The notes: a model not told the origin generated them from the sequence alone. A stretch of DNA of 64,000 bases from Rickettsiales bacterium (GCA_031260805.1 JAISKV010000001.1:122600-186599); one strand, 5' to 3'; numbered from the stretch's first letter, positions 1 to 9,770 are shown. Program-made: numbers and translations.

Positions 1-2
1 AG

Positions 3-257
3 ACAAATGTGTACGAAACTTATTCCCAGGATCACAAAATGGCGATATCGCCGATGGGCGCGATCTCGTTCGGCTGGGAAAAGTCATTAAGCCAGAGCGT
101 CATGCTGGGCGTCGGATATAAATTATCGGTATTCAACGGGCCGACGCATGATATTGAATGGTCTGTGGATTCTACCAGCGTGCATATTGTTAGTACTAAT
201 GATATCGGAATGGTGCTGAACAACGCGTTCGAGGCAGGATTGAGATACAGTTTCTAA
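3..257 (+). CDS. C-terminal fragment of an outer-membrane beta-barrel-like protein, truncated by the window start
   Basis: Frame is open to the window edge; alternating hydrophobic pattern, ends in ...AGLRYSF (terminal Phe typical of OM barrels). Confidence 0.5.
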   Translation, partial: TNVYETYSQDHKMAISPMGAISFGWEKSLSQSVMLGVGYKLSVFNGPTHDIEWSVDSTSVHIVSTNDIGMVLNNAFEAGLRYSF

Positions 258-282
258 GGGTCGTCTGGTATAAGGGGGAGTG

Positions 283-1173
283 ATGACAAACATATACAAA
301 TTGGCATTGTATTCATTGGCTGTGGCTTTTATCGCGGGCGGCGCGGATGCCGCGCCTAGCGTGCGATCTTTCACTGCCGCGCCTTCGTCGTACCGCGCGA
401 CAACGCCTGGTGCGGCATCCGCATCAGGCGGCGCGATGACGGCCGCGCGCGCGGGCAGCGTCCGCGCCAGCAGCCCTAAATCCACGACTTTGGGCCGCGC
501 GGCTGCGACGCCGGCGACTGCGCGACTGTCGTTCGGCGGATATGTCAACAGCGTCGCGGCGGCGAACGGCGGCAGCAGCGCGAAAAAGATTAACCCTGCG
601 AAACCGAGCGCCGATCCCGGCGAACTGGAAGAATTGGGCAATGGCGTCAGCGCGTTGGAAGATATCGTAGCCGCATTGCAGGATGATGTTGCAGATATAA
701 AATCCGGAATTTCGGATAAAGCGGACAAGGCGTCCGGCGCAACAAACGGGCATTTGGCCGGATTAGACAGCGGCGGCAACTTGACGGATTCCGGAATTGC
801 ATCGGATGATGTTCTGACAATCAATGATGTCGGCACGGGCGTTGGAAATGTCGTCGCAGTCGGAACAAACGGAAAAATTGACACCGCATTGATTGACACA
901 ACCGGATTGCAAGGATCCCAGGGCGCGGATGGCAAATCCGCATACGAGGTTGCGGTTGAAGGTGGATTCCTGGGCAATCGGGACGAATGGCTGGCTTCGT
1001 TGCAGGGCGCGGTTGGACCACAAGGACCCGAAGGCCCACAAGGTGCGACAGGACCCGCCGGAACGGATGGCACAGTGCTGCCAGATGCGCCGGGCGATAA
1101 TTACGCATTACTGCGCAGCAATGACGGAACGCCATTCTGGGTTGAAATTGCAACAGAATACAGCGCGAACTGA
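283..1173 (+). CDS. Secreted protein with short collagen-like Gly-X-Y segment
   Basis: Signal peptide MTNIYKLALYSLAVAFIAGGADA; GADGKSAYEVAVEGGFLGNRDEWLASLQG followed by GPQGPEGPQGATGPAGTDG; SD AGGGGGAG upstream. Confidence 0.7.
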   Translation: MTNIYKLALYSLAVAFIAGGADAAPSVRSFTAAPSSYRATTPGAASASGGAMTAARAGSVRASSPKSTTLGRAAATPATARLSFGGYVNSVAAANGGSSAKKINPAKPSADPGELEELGNGVSALEDIVAALQDDVADIKSGISDKADKASGATNGHLAGLDSGGNLTDSGIASDDVLTINDVGTGVGNVVAVGTNGKIDTALIDTTGLQGSQGADGKSAYEVAVEGGFLGNRDEWLASLQGAVGPQGPEGPQGATGPAGTDGTVLPDAPGDNYALLRSNDGTPFWVEIATEYSAN

Positions 1174-1305
1174 AATCAGAGTGCGGGGTACAGAGTTCAG
1201 AGTGCAGTAATTTGTCCCCGTCCAAGTTTTGCGATACTCGCAAAAAGAAAACGCTTGGTTAAATAATTTCTTACTTTGCCATTCTCTGTACCGAATTATC
1301 CCTCC

Positions 1306-1438
1306 ATCGTCATCCCGCGCTCATATTTTGGTCACCCCGTGGCTTGACCACTGGGCCCAGGTGAAATAAAGCCCAATTTTGCCGTCAGCAAAATTGACAA
1401 TAATACCTGGATTGCGGGTCATAGCCCGCAATGACGAT
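1306..1438. repeat. Palindromic intergenic repeat, family A variant
   Basis: atcgtcatcccgc ... ggattgcgggtcatagcccgcaatgacgat; core aattttgccgtcagcaaaattgacaataat. Confidence 0.6.
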
Positions 1439-1620
1439 AGATTAGAAGTTTGTATACAGGACAGATACCCCTTCATCACCCCGGCCACGACCCGGGGTCC
1501 ATGGCTTAATGGATTCCGGGTTTCGCTCTGCTCCCCCGGAATGACGATGGAATGGGAATTGTTTACTTATTGTTTTTACCACTACCCCGTTCCGGCCTTC
1601 GCCGGAATGACAAAATATAT

Positions 1621-1800
1621 ACCACTACCCCGTCTCCGCCTACACTACGCTTCGGCGTGATGCCACCACTTCGCCAGGCGAAGGTGAATTGTCCCGACTT
1701 CGTTTCAATAAATGTCGTTTTATTGTGTGGTACAGGCCATCAAAATCCACTTCGCCAGGCGAAGGGGTGGGTTGCGCGCAGCGCAAGACGGGGTAGTGGT
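1621..1800. repeat. Palindromic MITE-like element, family B, full copy
   Basis: accactaccccgtc ... gacggggtagtggt terminal inverted repeats with inner cttcgccaggcgaag palindromes. Confidence 0.8.
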
Positions 1801-1822
1801 ATAATAATGGGGAACTGGCTAT

Positions 1823-1882
1823 GCAACTACTAACCACCAACTACCAAAAGGACGCGCAGCGTCCGCACCAACTACCAACTCA
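1823..1882. repeat. Family D repeat: ggacgcgcagcgtcc palindrome in a degenerate accaact heptamer array
   Basis: Same motif near 7433-7492, 21703-21752 and 57184-57235. Confidence 0.55.
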
Positions 1883-1909
1883 TCACCCCAACTAATAAAA
1901 TCTAAAACA

Positions 1910-1937
1910 TTGACAATTATTTAATTTGTGTTAATAT
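1910..1937 (+). promoter_or_regulatory. Sigma70-like promoter of the S8 protease gene
   Basis: TTGACA - 16 nt - TAATAT, 8 nt before the ATG. Confidence 0.5.
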
Positions 1938-1945
1938 TGTGGTAA

Positions 1946-3784
1946 ATGTCAATGTTGAAAAAATATATTTTTACACCATTGATTGCTTGCGCGGTTGCAC
2001 TGGCCGCAGTTTCGCGCGCGCCTGCTGCGCCGATTGCGAAAAAGTGCGACGCCCGGTATCAAAAGTGCGATTCCATAAAATCATCCTATGCGGTTTGGTT
2101 ATCGTTTTTTGGCGGCACGGCCCTTGCCGCTATTGGCACAGTTCTGGGAAATGCGACTGACGATCCGGGCGCGCCGGCCGCGGTTGGATCGTACGAAGGC
2201 GCTTCACGCGCGGTTGGAAATTTGCAAAAGATAGATCCGTTGGAAAATTTTAACGCCGCCGCCTTGAAATCAGTTCAGTCCGGTTATTATTACGCGCGAA
2301 ACTCAACGGCTTATGCCGCGGTCGGCTTGGATTACGCATTGGCGCGTGGCTTGACCGGGGCAGGGTCGCAGGTCGCAATTCTGGACAATGCGAATGACTG
2401 GCACGGGCGCGCTGTGAACGAATTGATAAAGACGGCGGCGCCCAGCGCGCAAATAAGCCAGCATAACATTACAAATCCAAACGGATCGTTTCGGACTTAT
2501 TCGGAAATTGCCGCAGTTATTCGTGATGCGGGCCGCGATGGGATAATTTACAACGGCAGTTGGGGAATTCCAGTATCGGCCCAGTATAATTCCGGCGTGA
2601 TTTCCGGGGATTCCGCAATCGCGGCGCTGGGCGCTGATTTTGTGGATTCAGTCCGCGGGGCTGCGCGCAATGACGACGCCATCTTTGTCTGGGCGGCCGG
2701 AAACGACGGCGCGATGCAGTCAAATTTTATTTCCGGATTGGCGAATGTTTTTGATAATTTGCAGGGACATTTTATAAATGTTGTCGCGTATGACTTGATA
2801 CAGGATTCATTGGCGGATTTTTCCAATGCGTGCGGCGCGACAAAATCTTACTGCCTGACCGCGCCAGGCACCGGGATAAACGCGGGCCTGCGCATTGCGG
2901 ACGGGACTTCGTTCGCCGCGCCGATTGTCAGTGCGTCCGCTGCATTGTTGAAAGAAATGTTTCCGTATTTGTCGGCGCGCGAAATTACTGAAATCATGTT
3001 TATAACGGCCCAGGATCTGGGCGATGCCGGCGTTGATGAGATTTACGGCTGGGGGATGTTGGATATGGAAAACGCAACCAGGCCGATAGGCCAGCGGCGT
3101 GTTATGACCGGCGCTGGCGGCGATGCCAAACCGTTGGCCGTCATGAATTTACCCGGCGGCGTTGGCGCGCGCGTTGCGGCAAAGAATTTGCGTTTCGTGT
3201 TCTTTGATTCTTATAACAGGGCGTTCGGCGCGAACTTGAACGATTATCTGACCGTCATGCCGGCGGCCAGATTGACCATCATGAAACTCCGCGAATTCGG
3301 CAATGACAAAAACGCGCTGTCAATCGGCGATTGGAAGTTCGGATTTTCGGCCGGCGCGGAAAATTACGGCGAAAACTTTCTGGGGCTGGACGCGCGCGAT
3401 TCGTTTGTGCAGTATCGCGCGGGCCATCGCGTGCGGCTGACGGATTCAGTCGTTATCGCGTCAAACGCGGCCATGCAGTATTCAACGGCGTACAGCACGG
3501 TTTCAACGGAACTGGGTTTCATGATTGAAAAAGCGATTCATGATAAAATGTCATTCGGACTGGGGCTGGCCAGTCCTATGGCGATCAAGCACGGAAGCAT
3601 GAATATCAAACTGCCGGTCGCGCGATCCGATTCCGGCGCGGTGGCTTATGAAGAATATAAAATCAATCTGCGTGAAAAGTCAAAATCTGAATTTGCGTTT
3701 TCATTCAAGGCCGGCGGGTTTGACTTTTACGGATCGGTCGGCGCGGACCAATTGTTCATGATGAAATACAAGACCAGTTTTTAA
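1946..3784 (+). CDS. S8 (subtilisin-like) serine protease, secreted
   Basis: Asp in QVAILDN, His in WHGRAVNELI, Ser in GTSFAAPIVSASAALL; N-terminal signal peptide. Confidence 0.85.
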   Translation: MSMLKKYIFTPLIACAVALAAVSRAPAAPIAKKCDARYQKCDSIKSSYAVWLSFFGGTALAAIGTVLGNATDDPGAPAAVGSYEGASRAVGNLQKIDPLENFNAAALKSVQSGYYYARNSTAYAAVGLDYALARGLTGAGSQVAILDNANDWHGRAVNELIKTAAPSAQISQHNITNPNGSFRTYSEIAAVIRDAGRDGIIYNGSWGIPVSAQYNSGVISGDSAIAALGADFVDSVRGAARNDDAIFVWAAGNDGAMQSNFISGLANVFDNLQGHFINVVAYDLIQDSLADFSNACGATKSYCLTAPGTGINAGLRIADGTSFAAPIVSASAALLKEMFPYLSAREITEIMFITAQDLGDAGVDEIYGWGMLDMENATRPIGQRRVMTGAGGDAKPLAVMNLPGGVGARVAAKNLRFVFFDSYNRAFGANLNDYLTVMPAARLTIMKLREFGNDKNALSIGDWKFGFSAGAENYGENFLGLDARDSFVQYRAGHRVRLTDSVVIASNAAMQYSTAYSTVSTELGFMIEKAIHDKMSFGLGLASPMAIKHGSMNIKLPVARSDSGAVAYEEYKINLREKSKSEFAFSFKAGGFDFYGSVGADQLFMMKYKTSF

Positions 3785-3798
3785 GGGTGCGCCGGTCT

Positions 3799-5016
3799 TT
3801 ATTTTTTCTCAAATTTTCTGGCGCGGTCCGTCAGTTGCGCGTGCATGTCAAAGTTGCTGGCGCGGCCCAGATCCACGATGTAATCCAGATATTCCAGATA
3901 GTCAAAGCCGAAATCTTTTTCATCAAAGATAAAATTATTGTCCTTGAAAAACTGGCGCGTGAACGGCGTGTCGCCGACCATGTGCGGGCAGAAATTCTGC
4001 TGCGTCGTGCTGTATTTCCAGACATCGCGCGATGCGGAGATGTAAGTGGCGTTGATTTTCTTTAATTGATTCAGCGCGCATTGCCGGCCGTTTCCTTCCA
4101 TATGTCCGCGCTCGAACACCAGCAGTTCCGCGCCGTCCCTCATAAACATTGAAAAGTGCAGCAGCGTTCCCTGGACGCATGCCAGGCTGTCCGCATCCAT
4201 GACGACGCGGATTTGATCTGCAAACGACATTGTTTCCGGATAGATGACAGTGTACCCGTTTTTCGCAAAAATTCCTTCCAGCGATTTTTCGCCGAAAGTC
4301 ATGATGCCTGCTTTCAGCCGGGTGCGCGACAGGTAAACTTTTTTTATCGGAAACTTTGGCTTGCCCCCCCCCGCGCGGACTTTGTCAACGATGCGGTTGT
4401 AAATGTCGCGCATCAGCGGATGGACATAGTGCGTCTTGCCGGGAAACCGATTCGCAAAGTTATAAAACTGCGCCGGCTGGATCACAAAAACAGTGTCAAA
4501 AGAAACAGGCTTGTGTATGAACAGGATTCTGTCCAGCGGGATTCCGAACAGCGCGACGATATTTGCGAATTTCCGCGCGGCTTCCGTTTCCAATAAAAAC
4601 GCGATTTTTTTATCCCTATACTTTTCATCCAGCAGCGGCCACAGGTACGACAAGACATCGGTCAGAATATGTCCGAAATGATTCGGCATTGATCCGCAGT
4701 AAATCACATCTTCGCCCATGTGCGGAATTTTTCCGCCGTTGTCGCCAACCTGCTTGTCCAGCGTCGCGCGGTCCGGCGACACCAGCAGCGTTCCGCGCGT
4801 GATGAATACCGATTCGGCGACTAGCTGCTTGTTTGCGTCAAACACGCCGCCGGCCGCGGTTTCGTTCTGCTTTAATACCGCATAAGGTGCGATGATGCCC
4901 TTTGGCACAGCCTTTATTTCCAATGGCTCGGTCCGGATATAATCAATGATTGCGTTTTTATCAAACCATTCGCGCATGTCCGGATTGTATTTGTAAAAGT
5001 CTTTTGGCAATTGCAT
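3799..5016 (-). CDS. Glycosyltransferase 61 family-like protein
   Basis: GT61-like C-terminus (SLAGIFAKNGYTVIYPETMSFADQIRVVMDADSLACVQGTLLHFSMFM-type); contains a G9 tract (coding strand) at 4364-4372. Confidence 0.65.
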   Translation of the reverse strand: MQLPKDFYKYNPDMREWFDKNAIIDYIRTEPLEIKAVPKGIIAPYAVLKQNETAAGGVFDANKQLVAESVFITRGTLLVSPDRATLDKQVGDNGGKIPHMGEDVIYCGSMPNHFGHILTDVLSYLWPLLDEKYRDKKIAFLLETEAARKFANIVALFGIPLDRILFIHKPVSFDTVFVIQPAQFYNFANRFPGKTHYVHPLMRDIYNRIVDKVRAGGGKPKFPIKKVYLSRTRLKAGIMTFGEKSLEGIFAKNGYTVIYPETMSFADQIRVVMDADSLACVQGTLLHFSMFMRDGAELLVFERGHMEGNGRQCALNQLKKINATYISASRDVWKYSTTQQNFCPHMVGDTPFTRQFFKDNNFIFDEKDFGFDYLEYLDYIVDLGRASNFDMHAQLTDRARKFEKK

Positions 5017-5032
5017 TTTCTTGCTCCTGTAC

Positions 5033-5767
5033 CTACATCTTAAAATCTTCGCCCAGATAAACCTGGCGGACCATTTTGTCCGTCACGATTTCAGGCGTTG
5101 TTCCGTGCTTTAATATTTTCCCGTCGTGCAAGACATAACTGCGGTCGGTAATGCCCAGCGTTTCCCGGACATTGTGATCCGTGATGACCACGCCCAGCCC
5201 CCGGTTCTTTAACTGCGACACCAGCGTCCGTATGTCGTTCACGGCAATCGGATCAATTCCGGCAAACGGCTCGTCCAGCAGAATGAATTTCGGATCCGTC
5301 GCCAATGCGCGCGCGATTTCGGTGCGTCGCCGCTCGCCCCCGGACAGCGCGGTCGCGGGGCTGTGCCGCAGGTGCGATATTGAAAATTCGTTCAGCAATT
5401 CGTCCAGTTTTCGTTCCCGCTTTTTTCGCGATGGTTCAACCACTTCCAGAATCGCCATGATGTTCTGTGCGACGGAGAGCCCTTGGAATATGGAATTTTC
5501 CTGGGGCAGGTATCCGATGCCCAACGCCGCCCGCTTGTAGAAAGGCAGCCGCGTGATGTCCTGGGAATTAAGCATTATTTGTCCGCCGCCCGCCATGATT
5601 TGCCCGGTTATGCAATAAAAAGCGGTCGTCTTGCCGGCGCCGTTCGGCCCCAGCAGCCCGACAGATTCGCCCTGGGCCACGGTCAGCGAGATGTCGCGCA
5701 GTATCTGCCGGCGGCCGTACGCCTTGGACAAATGATTGATGGTCAGCGTGCTGGCATTGTGTTTCAT
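5033..5767 (-). CDS. lptB: LPS export ABC transporter ATP-binding protein LptB
   Basis: Walker A GPNGAGKTT, ALSGGERRRTEIARAL signature, LptB-like throughout. Confidence 0.95.
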   Translation of the reverse strand: MKHNASTLTINHLSKAYGRRQILRDISLTVAQGESVGLLGPNGAGKTTAFYCITGQIMAGGGQIMLNSQDITRLPFYKRAALGIGYLPQENSIFQGLSVAQNIMAILEVVEPSRKKRERKLDELLNEFSISHLRHSPATALSGGERRRTEIARALATDPKFILLDEPFAGIDPIAVNDIRTLVSQLKNRGLGVVITDHNVRETLGITDRSYVLHDGKILKHGTTPEIVTDKMVRQVYLGEDFKM

Positions 5768-6243
5768 AACTGAATCTCCATGCTGTTCGTTCTGATTTTG
5801 TCGCCGTTGCTGGAATCTATGCGGACATCGCCGACCAAGTATACTTTTTTTGTCGCGGTGTTCATTGTTCCGCCATTCGCGCGAATATTGTCTGTTATTT
5901 TTTGATTTCCGGCGACGCGGACGATGCGCGCGGTCAGTCCGACAAAATTTATAACGCTGTCGCTGTCATAATTTTTTGTCGCGGACCGGGCGCGGATATG
6001 CACAGGATTTTTGTTTTGATCCAAGCCCGAAAATTCCGCGTCAGTCATCTGGAATTGATTCTGAACAATGCTGGGCAGATTGTCCAGCGACAGTGGCGTC
6101 CACAGCATGTTTTTAACGAAAAAAGGACTGGCGGCCAGCAGCGTGAAAAACACCAGCCCCCAGCCTGTGAAAATGAATTGCCACAGCCGCTGCAAACGCC
6201 GGTGCCGGTTCAGGATAAGCAAAGAACGCGAACTTTTCGCCAT
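5764..6243 (-). CDS. lptC: LptC-like LPS export periplasmic/membrane protein
   Basis: Single N-terminal TM; DSDSVINFVGLTARI..GDVRIDSSNGDKIRTNSMEIQL; overlaps lptB start; alternative start at 6279. Confidence 0.75.
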   Translation of the reverse strand: MAKSSRSLLILNRHRRLQRLWQFIFTGWGLVFFTLLAASPFFVKNMLWTPLSLDNLPSIVQNQFQMTDAEFSGLDQNKNPVHIRARSATKNYDSDSVINFVGLTARIVRVAGNQKITDNIRANGGTMNTATKKVYLVGDVRIDSSNGDKIRTNSMEIQL

Positions 6244-6390
6244 AAATCGCAGTCTAGCCCACAAAACGCTCGTTTTCAAGGATAAAGTGCAGATGAAAGT
6301 GGAAAGGTGAAGGTGCAGGTGAATGTGATGGCCTGCACCTTCACCTACACTTTCACTTTGCGCTTTCCCACTTTTATGGTATAATTAGCG

Positions 6391-7209
6391 GTGAGAGAGC
6401 ATCTGTTGAAAAAATATTTATTCTTGTTTCTTTATTCTTTTTTCCTTTGCGCGTCCGCGCAGGCTGCCGTCACTATCAAAAAGGCCGAAGCCGTTCAAGA
6501 GCAAAAATCCAGCGGCGGATCTGCAACCGATTTTCTGGGGACCGCAATAAACCTGGGTACCGGCATTATTGCGATGAACAAGGATATGAAAGCGGTCAGC
6601 GCAGAATGCTATCCGACCGCGCCCGATATAACTTTTATTGAAAACACGATGAAGGAATACGCAAAAACCGGCGCGCAGGACAAATCTGGCATTTACGGGC
6701 GGCTGTCGCCGCGAACCCAATGCGTGACCAGCAATGGATATGGCGCGTATGTGGCTGAATATGGAAAAACGGCGGGCGCGCGTCCATGCTTTAATTTCTT
6801 TTCCGGATCCGGTGATAAAGATATGGTTTGGGATGGGTATCCGCGTGTGGGCACCGGGGTTATTTGTCCCAAGGGCGGCACGGATTGCGAGGCGCGCGAC
6901 CAGGAAAAAATAACAGACGCGTACGAGATTTTTAATCTGATTGAATTTGGCCCCGGCGATTACAAAACCGGCGAATTGACCCAGGCTACCAAATTGCTGG
7001 AAAAAGTGGAAGTTTGCAGCGATGCCAAAATTTCCGAAAAAAAGCGGCAAATGTGGATGGGCATGCTGAATACGACAATATCAAATATCGGCGCGAAACA
7101 GAGCAGCGGCGATGTTATGCAAACAGTGCAGTCTGTCGTTGGCGGTGGCGGCGGTGTGAATAGTTTGGGTGGCGTTGCCAGCATGATACCGGGAATTTTT
7201 GGGAAATAA
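6391..7209 (+). CDS. Secreted protein of unknown function
   Basis: Signal peptide LLKKYLFLFLYSFFLCASAQA coded by degenerate heptamers; Cys-containing ectodomain, Gly-rich C-terminus. Confidence 0.65.
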   Translation: MREHLLKKYLFLFLYSFFLCASAQAAVTIKKAEAVQEQKSSGGSATDFLGTAINLGTGIIAMNKDMKAVSAECYPTAPDITFIENTMKEYAKTGAQDKSGIYGRLSPRTQCVTSNGYGAYVAEYGKTAGARPCFNFFSGSGDKDMVWDGYPRVGTGVICPKGGTDCEARDQEKITDAYEIFNLIEFGPGDYKTGELTQATKLLEKVEVCSDAKISEKKRQMWMGMLNTTISNIGAKQSSGDVMQTVQSVVGGGGGVNSLGGVASMIPGIFGK

Positions 7210-7220
7210 TGTGGCGCCAG

Positions 7221-7423
7221 GTTCCCCTCCCTTGGAGGGGTGGCCGCAGGCCGGGGTGGTTTACAGGGCAGTGAAAAAGTGAATAGTGAAAGTAGTGAAA
7301 AAAGTTAAATTTTGTCGTCGCGCTTTGCGCGACACATTCACTTCTTTCACTTTTTTAGTTTTTTCACTTAACTTTTGTAAACCACCCCGCCGCTGATGCG
7401 GCACCCCTCCATGGGAGGGGAAC
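7221..7423. repeat. Palindromic MITE-like element, family C
   Basis: gttcccctcccttggaggggtggccgcaggccggggtggtttac ... gtaaaccaccccgccgctgatgcggcacccctccatgggaggggaac. Confidence 0.85.
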
Positions 7424-7495
7424 TGGCCATGCAACTTACTAACTACCAAAAGGACGCGCAGCGTCCGTACCAACTGCCAACTACCAACTACTATC

Positions 7496-8557
7496 ATGAA
7501 AAAAATACTCTTTAATCTTACCCCTGACGAATTGACAGAATTTGTTGCTGGCATGGGCCAGCCAAAGTTTCGCGCGAAACAAATAACCGAGTGGCTGGAT
7601 CGCGGCGCGCCGGACTTTTCCGTCATGAAAAATCTGCCGGAACAATTGCGCGAACAATTGGCCGGTGTTGCCGAGACTCTGCCGCTGACCATCGCGGACC
7701 GCCTGGACAGCGCGGATGGCGAAACGACCAAGTTTTTATTGCGTCTGGCCGATGGCGAATTGATTGAATCGGTGCTGATGCGCACGAACTATGGAAATTC
7801 CGTCTGCGTGTCGTCCCAGGTCGGCTGCGCGATGGGGTGCAGATTTTGCGCCAGCACTCTGCTGGGGCTGCGGCGAAACCTGACAACCGCGGAAATGGCG
7901 GCCCAAGTCTTGATTGCGCAATGGACGCTGCGGGCAGGGCGGTTTGACATCGCGGCGAACGGCGACCGCAACAATGGCGATGTGTCGCATGTCGTGATTA
8001 TGGGCACGGGCGAGCCTTTGCAGAATACGGAAAATTCAATAGCGTTCATGGAATTCCTGCATGAAAAATTAAATATTTCATGGCGGAAAATCACAATATC
8101 CACATGCGGATTGGTGCCGGGGATAGAGCAGTTGACGCAGTGGGGGCGGCCTGTGAATCTGGCGATTTCGCTTCACGCGCCGACAGATGAATTGCGCCGG
8201 AAAATCATGCCGATTGCGGACCGGCACACGATTGTCCAGGTTCTGGATGCCGCATTTGCAAACGCAGGCGCACACAACCGGCAACTGATGATAGAATATA
8301 TTTTACTGGGCGGATTCAATGATTCCGTCGCCCAGGCGGATGAATTGGCGGACCTGCTGCGCGGGCGCGAAGTCATGGTGAATCTGATTCCATGGAACGC
8401 GGTCGGCGAGCGGGATTGGACGGCCCCCAGCGGCAATGCGATTCATCGGTTTAACGACGCGCTGATTAAAAAGGGAATCAACAGCCGCATCCGCCGGGAA
8501 CGCGGCGCGGATATCGCATCGGCCTGCGGCCAGTTGCGCGCGCAAAGGATTTCTTGA
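7496..8557 (+). CDS. rlmN: 23S rRNA (adenine2503-C2)-methyltransferase RlmN
   Basis: Radical SAM motif GCAMGCRFCAST, MGTGEPLQN, ISLHAPTDELR. Confidence 0.95.
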   Translation: MKKILFNLTPDELTEFVAGMGQPKFRAKQITEWLDRGAPDFSVMKNLPEQLREQLAGVAETLPLTIADRLDSADGETTKFLLRLADGELIESVLMRTNYGNSVCVSSQVGCAMGCRFCASTLLGLRRNLTTAEMAAQVLIAQWTLRAGRFDIAANGDRNNGDVSHVVIMGTGEPLQNTENSIAFMEFLHEKLNISWRKITISTCGLVPGIEQLTQWGRPVNLAISLHAPTDELRRKIMPIADRHTIVQVLDAAFANAGAHNRQLMIEYILLGGFNDSVAQADELADLLRGREVMVNLIPWNAVGERDWTAPSGNAIHRFNDALIKKGINSRIRRERGADIASACGQLRAQRIS

Positions 8558-8602
8558 AATTGCGGATGTTTTGCGATAGAATCAGGCAAAAGGAGAATTA
8601 TC

Positions 8603-8902
8603 ATGGAAATGAATGAATTAATGATGCGCGCGCGCGAAATGCAAACCAAAGTCGGCGAAGCCCAGGAATTGCTGGCCAGTTCATCGGTCAAGGGAATTTC
8701 CGGCGCTGGTCTGGTGATTGTGGAATTGTCTGGCAAATATGATTTGTTGAAATTAACATTGTCGCCGGAATTGCTGAAACAGTCTTTGGTGGAAATTACG
8801 GACTTGATTTCATTGGCGTTCAAGGATGCCAAGGAAAAAGCGGACGCGCTGATTGATAAAGTGATGGGCGCCGCAACCGAAGGCATGCCGATACCGGAAT
8901 AA
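8603..8902 (+). CDS. YbaB/EbfC family nucleoid-associated protein
   Basis: Size and pattern (MNELMMRAREMQTKVGEAQELLASSSVKGISGAGLV); conserved position in small-protein class. Confidence 0.8.
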   Translation: MEMNELMMRAREMQTKVGEAQELLASSSVKGISGAGLVIVELSGKYDLLKLTLSPELLKQSLVEITDLISLAFKDAKEKADALIDKVMGAATEGMPIPE

Positions 8903-8903
8903 T

Positions 8904-8929
8904 AAAAAACGCGCGCAGCGCGTTTTTTA
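8904..8929 (+). terminator. Rho-independent terminator
   Basis: aaaaaacgcgcgcagcgcgtttttt. Confidence 0.85.
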
Positions 8930-9047
8930 TAAAATTATTAGTTATTAATTGTTAGTTATTATACTTTTGTTTGTGGTGGCCAGTTGGAGTGGCCGCAGCC
9001 CGGGGTGGTTTACAGGATTTAATTAAGAATTATTAATTCATAATTGT

Positions 9048-9198
9048 ACAACTACCCCGTCCGCCTGCGGCGTCCACCCCTTCGCTAGGTGAAGGGGAAT
9101 TCGTTGGCCTGCGCATTTATGATTGAAACGAAGTTGAGGCAAATCCCCTTCGCTGGCGAAGGGGTGGATTGCGCATCAGCGCAAGACGGGGTAGTGGT
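9048..9198. repeat. Palindromic MITE-like element, family B, full copy
   Basis: actaccccgtc ... gacggggtagtggt TIRs, core gattgaaacgaagttgaggcaaatcc. Confidence 0.8.
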
Positions 9199-9215
9199 AA
9201 AAACAATGTAATTTT

Positions 9216-9515
9216 TTATTCTCTATCGCACAGGGACTGTCCGGGCTGGGGCGTATTCGCGTTCCAGTAATTCATGACGCCGTCCCATTCCGCCCGCGTG
9301 ATGCAGCCATCATTGTCCGGGTCCAAACACGCTATGTCTGCGATATATCCGTTTTTGACATCCTGATTCAGGCAGCCGTTTTTATCAAAAATATATTCAA
9401 TCGGCATGTGCTCGTCGCCGGATTCATCTTGTGTGCGGATTGTCCGCATGACCAAGGCCGCAACAAATCCGATAATAATTATAACGATAGCGAAAAAAAT
9501 AATTTTCTTTTTCAT
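9216..9515 (-). CDS. Small membrane-anchored EF-hand protein
   Basis: N-terminal TM; EF-hand loop DPDNDGCITRAEWD. Confidence 0.7.
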   Translation of the reverse strand: MKKKIIFFAIVIIIIGFVAALVMRTIRTQDESGDEHMPIEYIFDKNGCLNQDVKNGYIADIACLDPDNDGCITRAEWDGVMNYWNANTPQPGQSLCDRE

Positions 9516-9690
9516 GATGAATCTCTTCCTGGGGCTTGGCTGATTTCTTAAATTTTCTGCTTTGCAAAAAATTAACGAAAATTGGCGGGAGATAATTCAC
9601 AAGTTCCTAACCAGTGATTTCTCCACTTTTGAGAGTTTAACACGCAAGATACAGGGGTTCAAGAAAAAACTAAATTCTTACAATTTCATA

Positions 9691-9718
9691 TTGATAAAAC
9701 AATTTAATTTTGTATACT
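9691..9718 (+). promoter_or_regulatory. Sigma70-like promoter of the OM protein gene
   Basis: TTGATA - 16 nt - TATACT. Confidence 0.5.
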
Positions 9719-9770
9719 AGAAGCAACAAAGTAAACTTTGTAAAACCAAACTAAAAGGAAGGGGGTAATT

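Noticed and set aside
123-1073. 316-aa minus ORF
   Set aside because: Pro/Ala-rich antisense shadow of the collagen-like gene.
6286-6370. Inverted gtgaaggtgcaggtgaa / ttcacctgcaccttcac region as a terminator
   Set aside because: Imperfect hexamer-like arrays forming a weak palindrome; no T-tract and unclear function.
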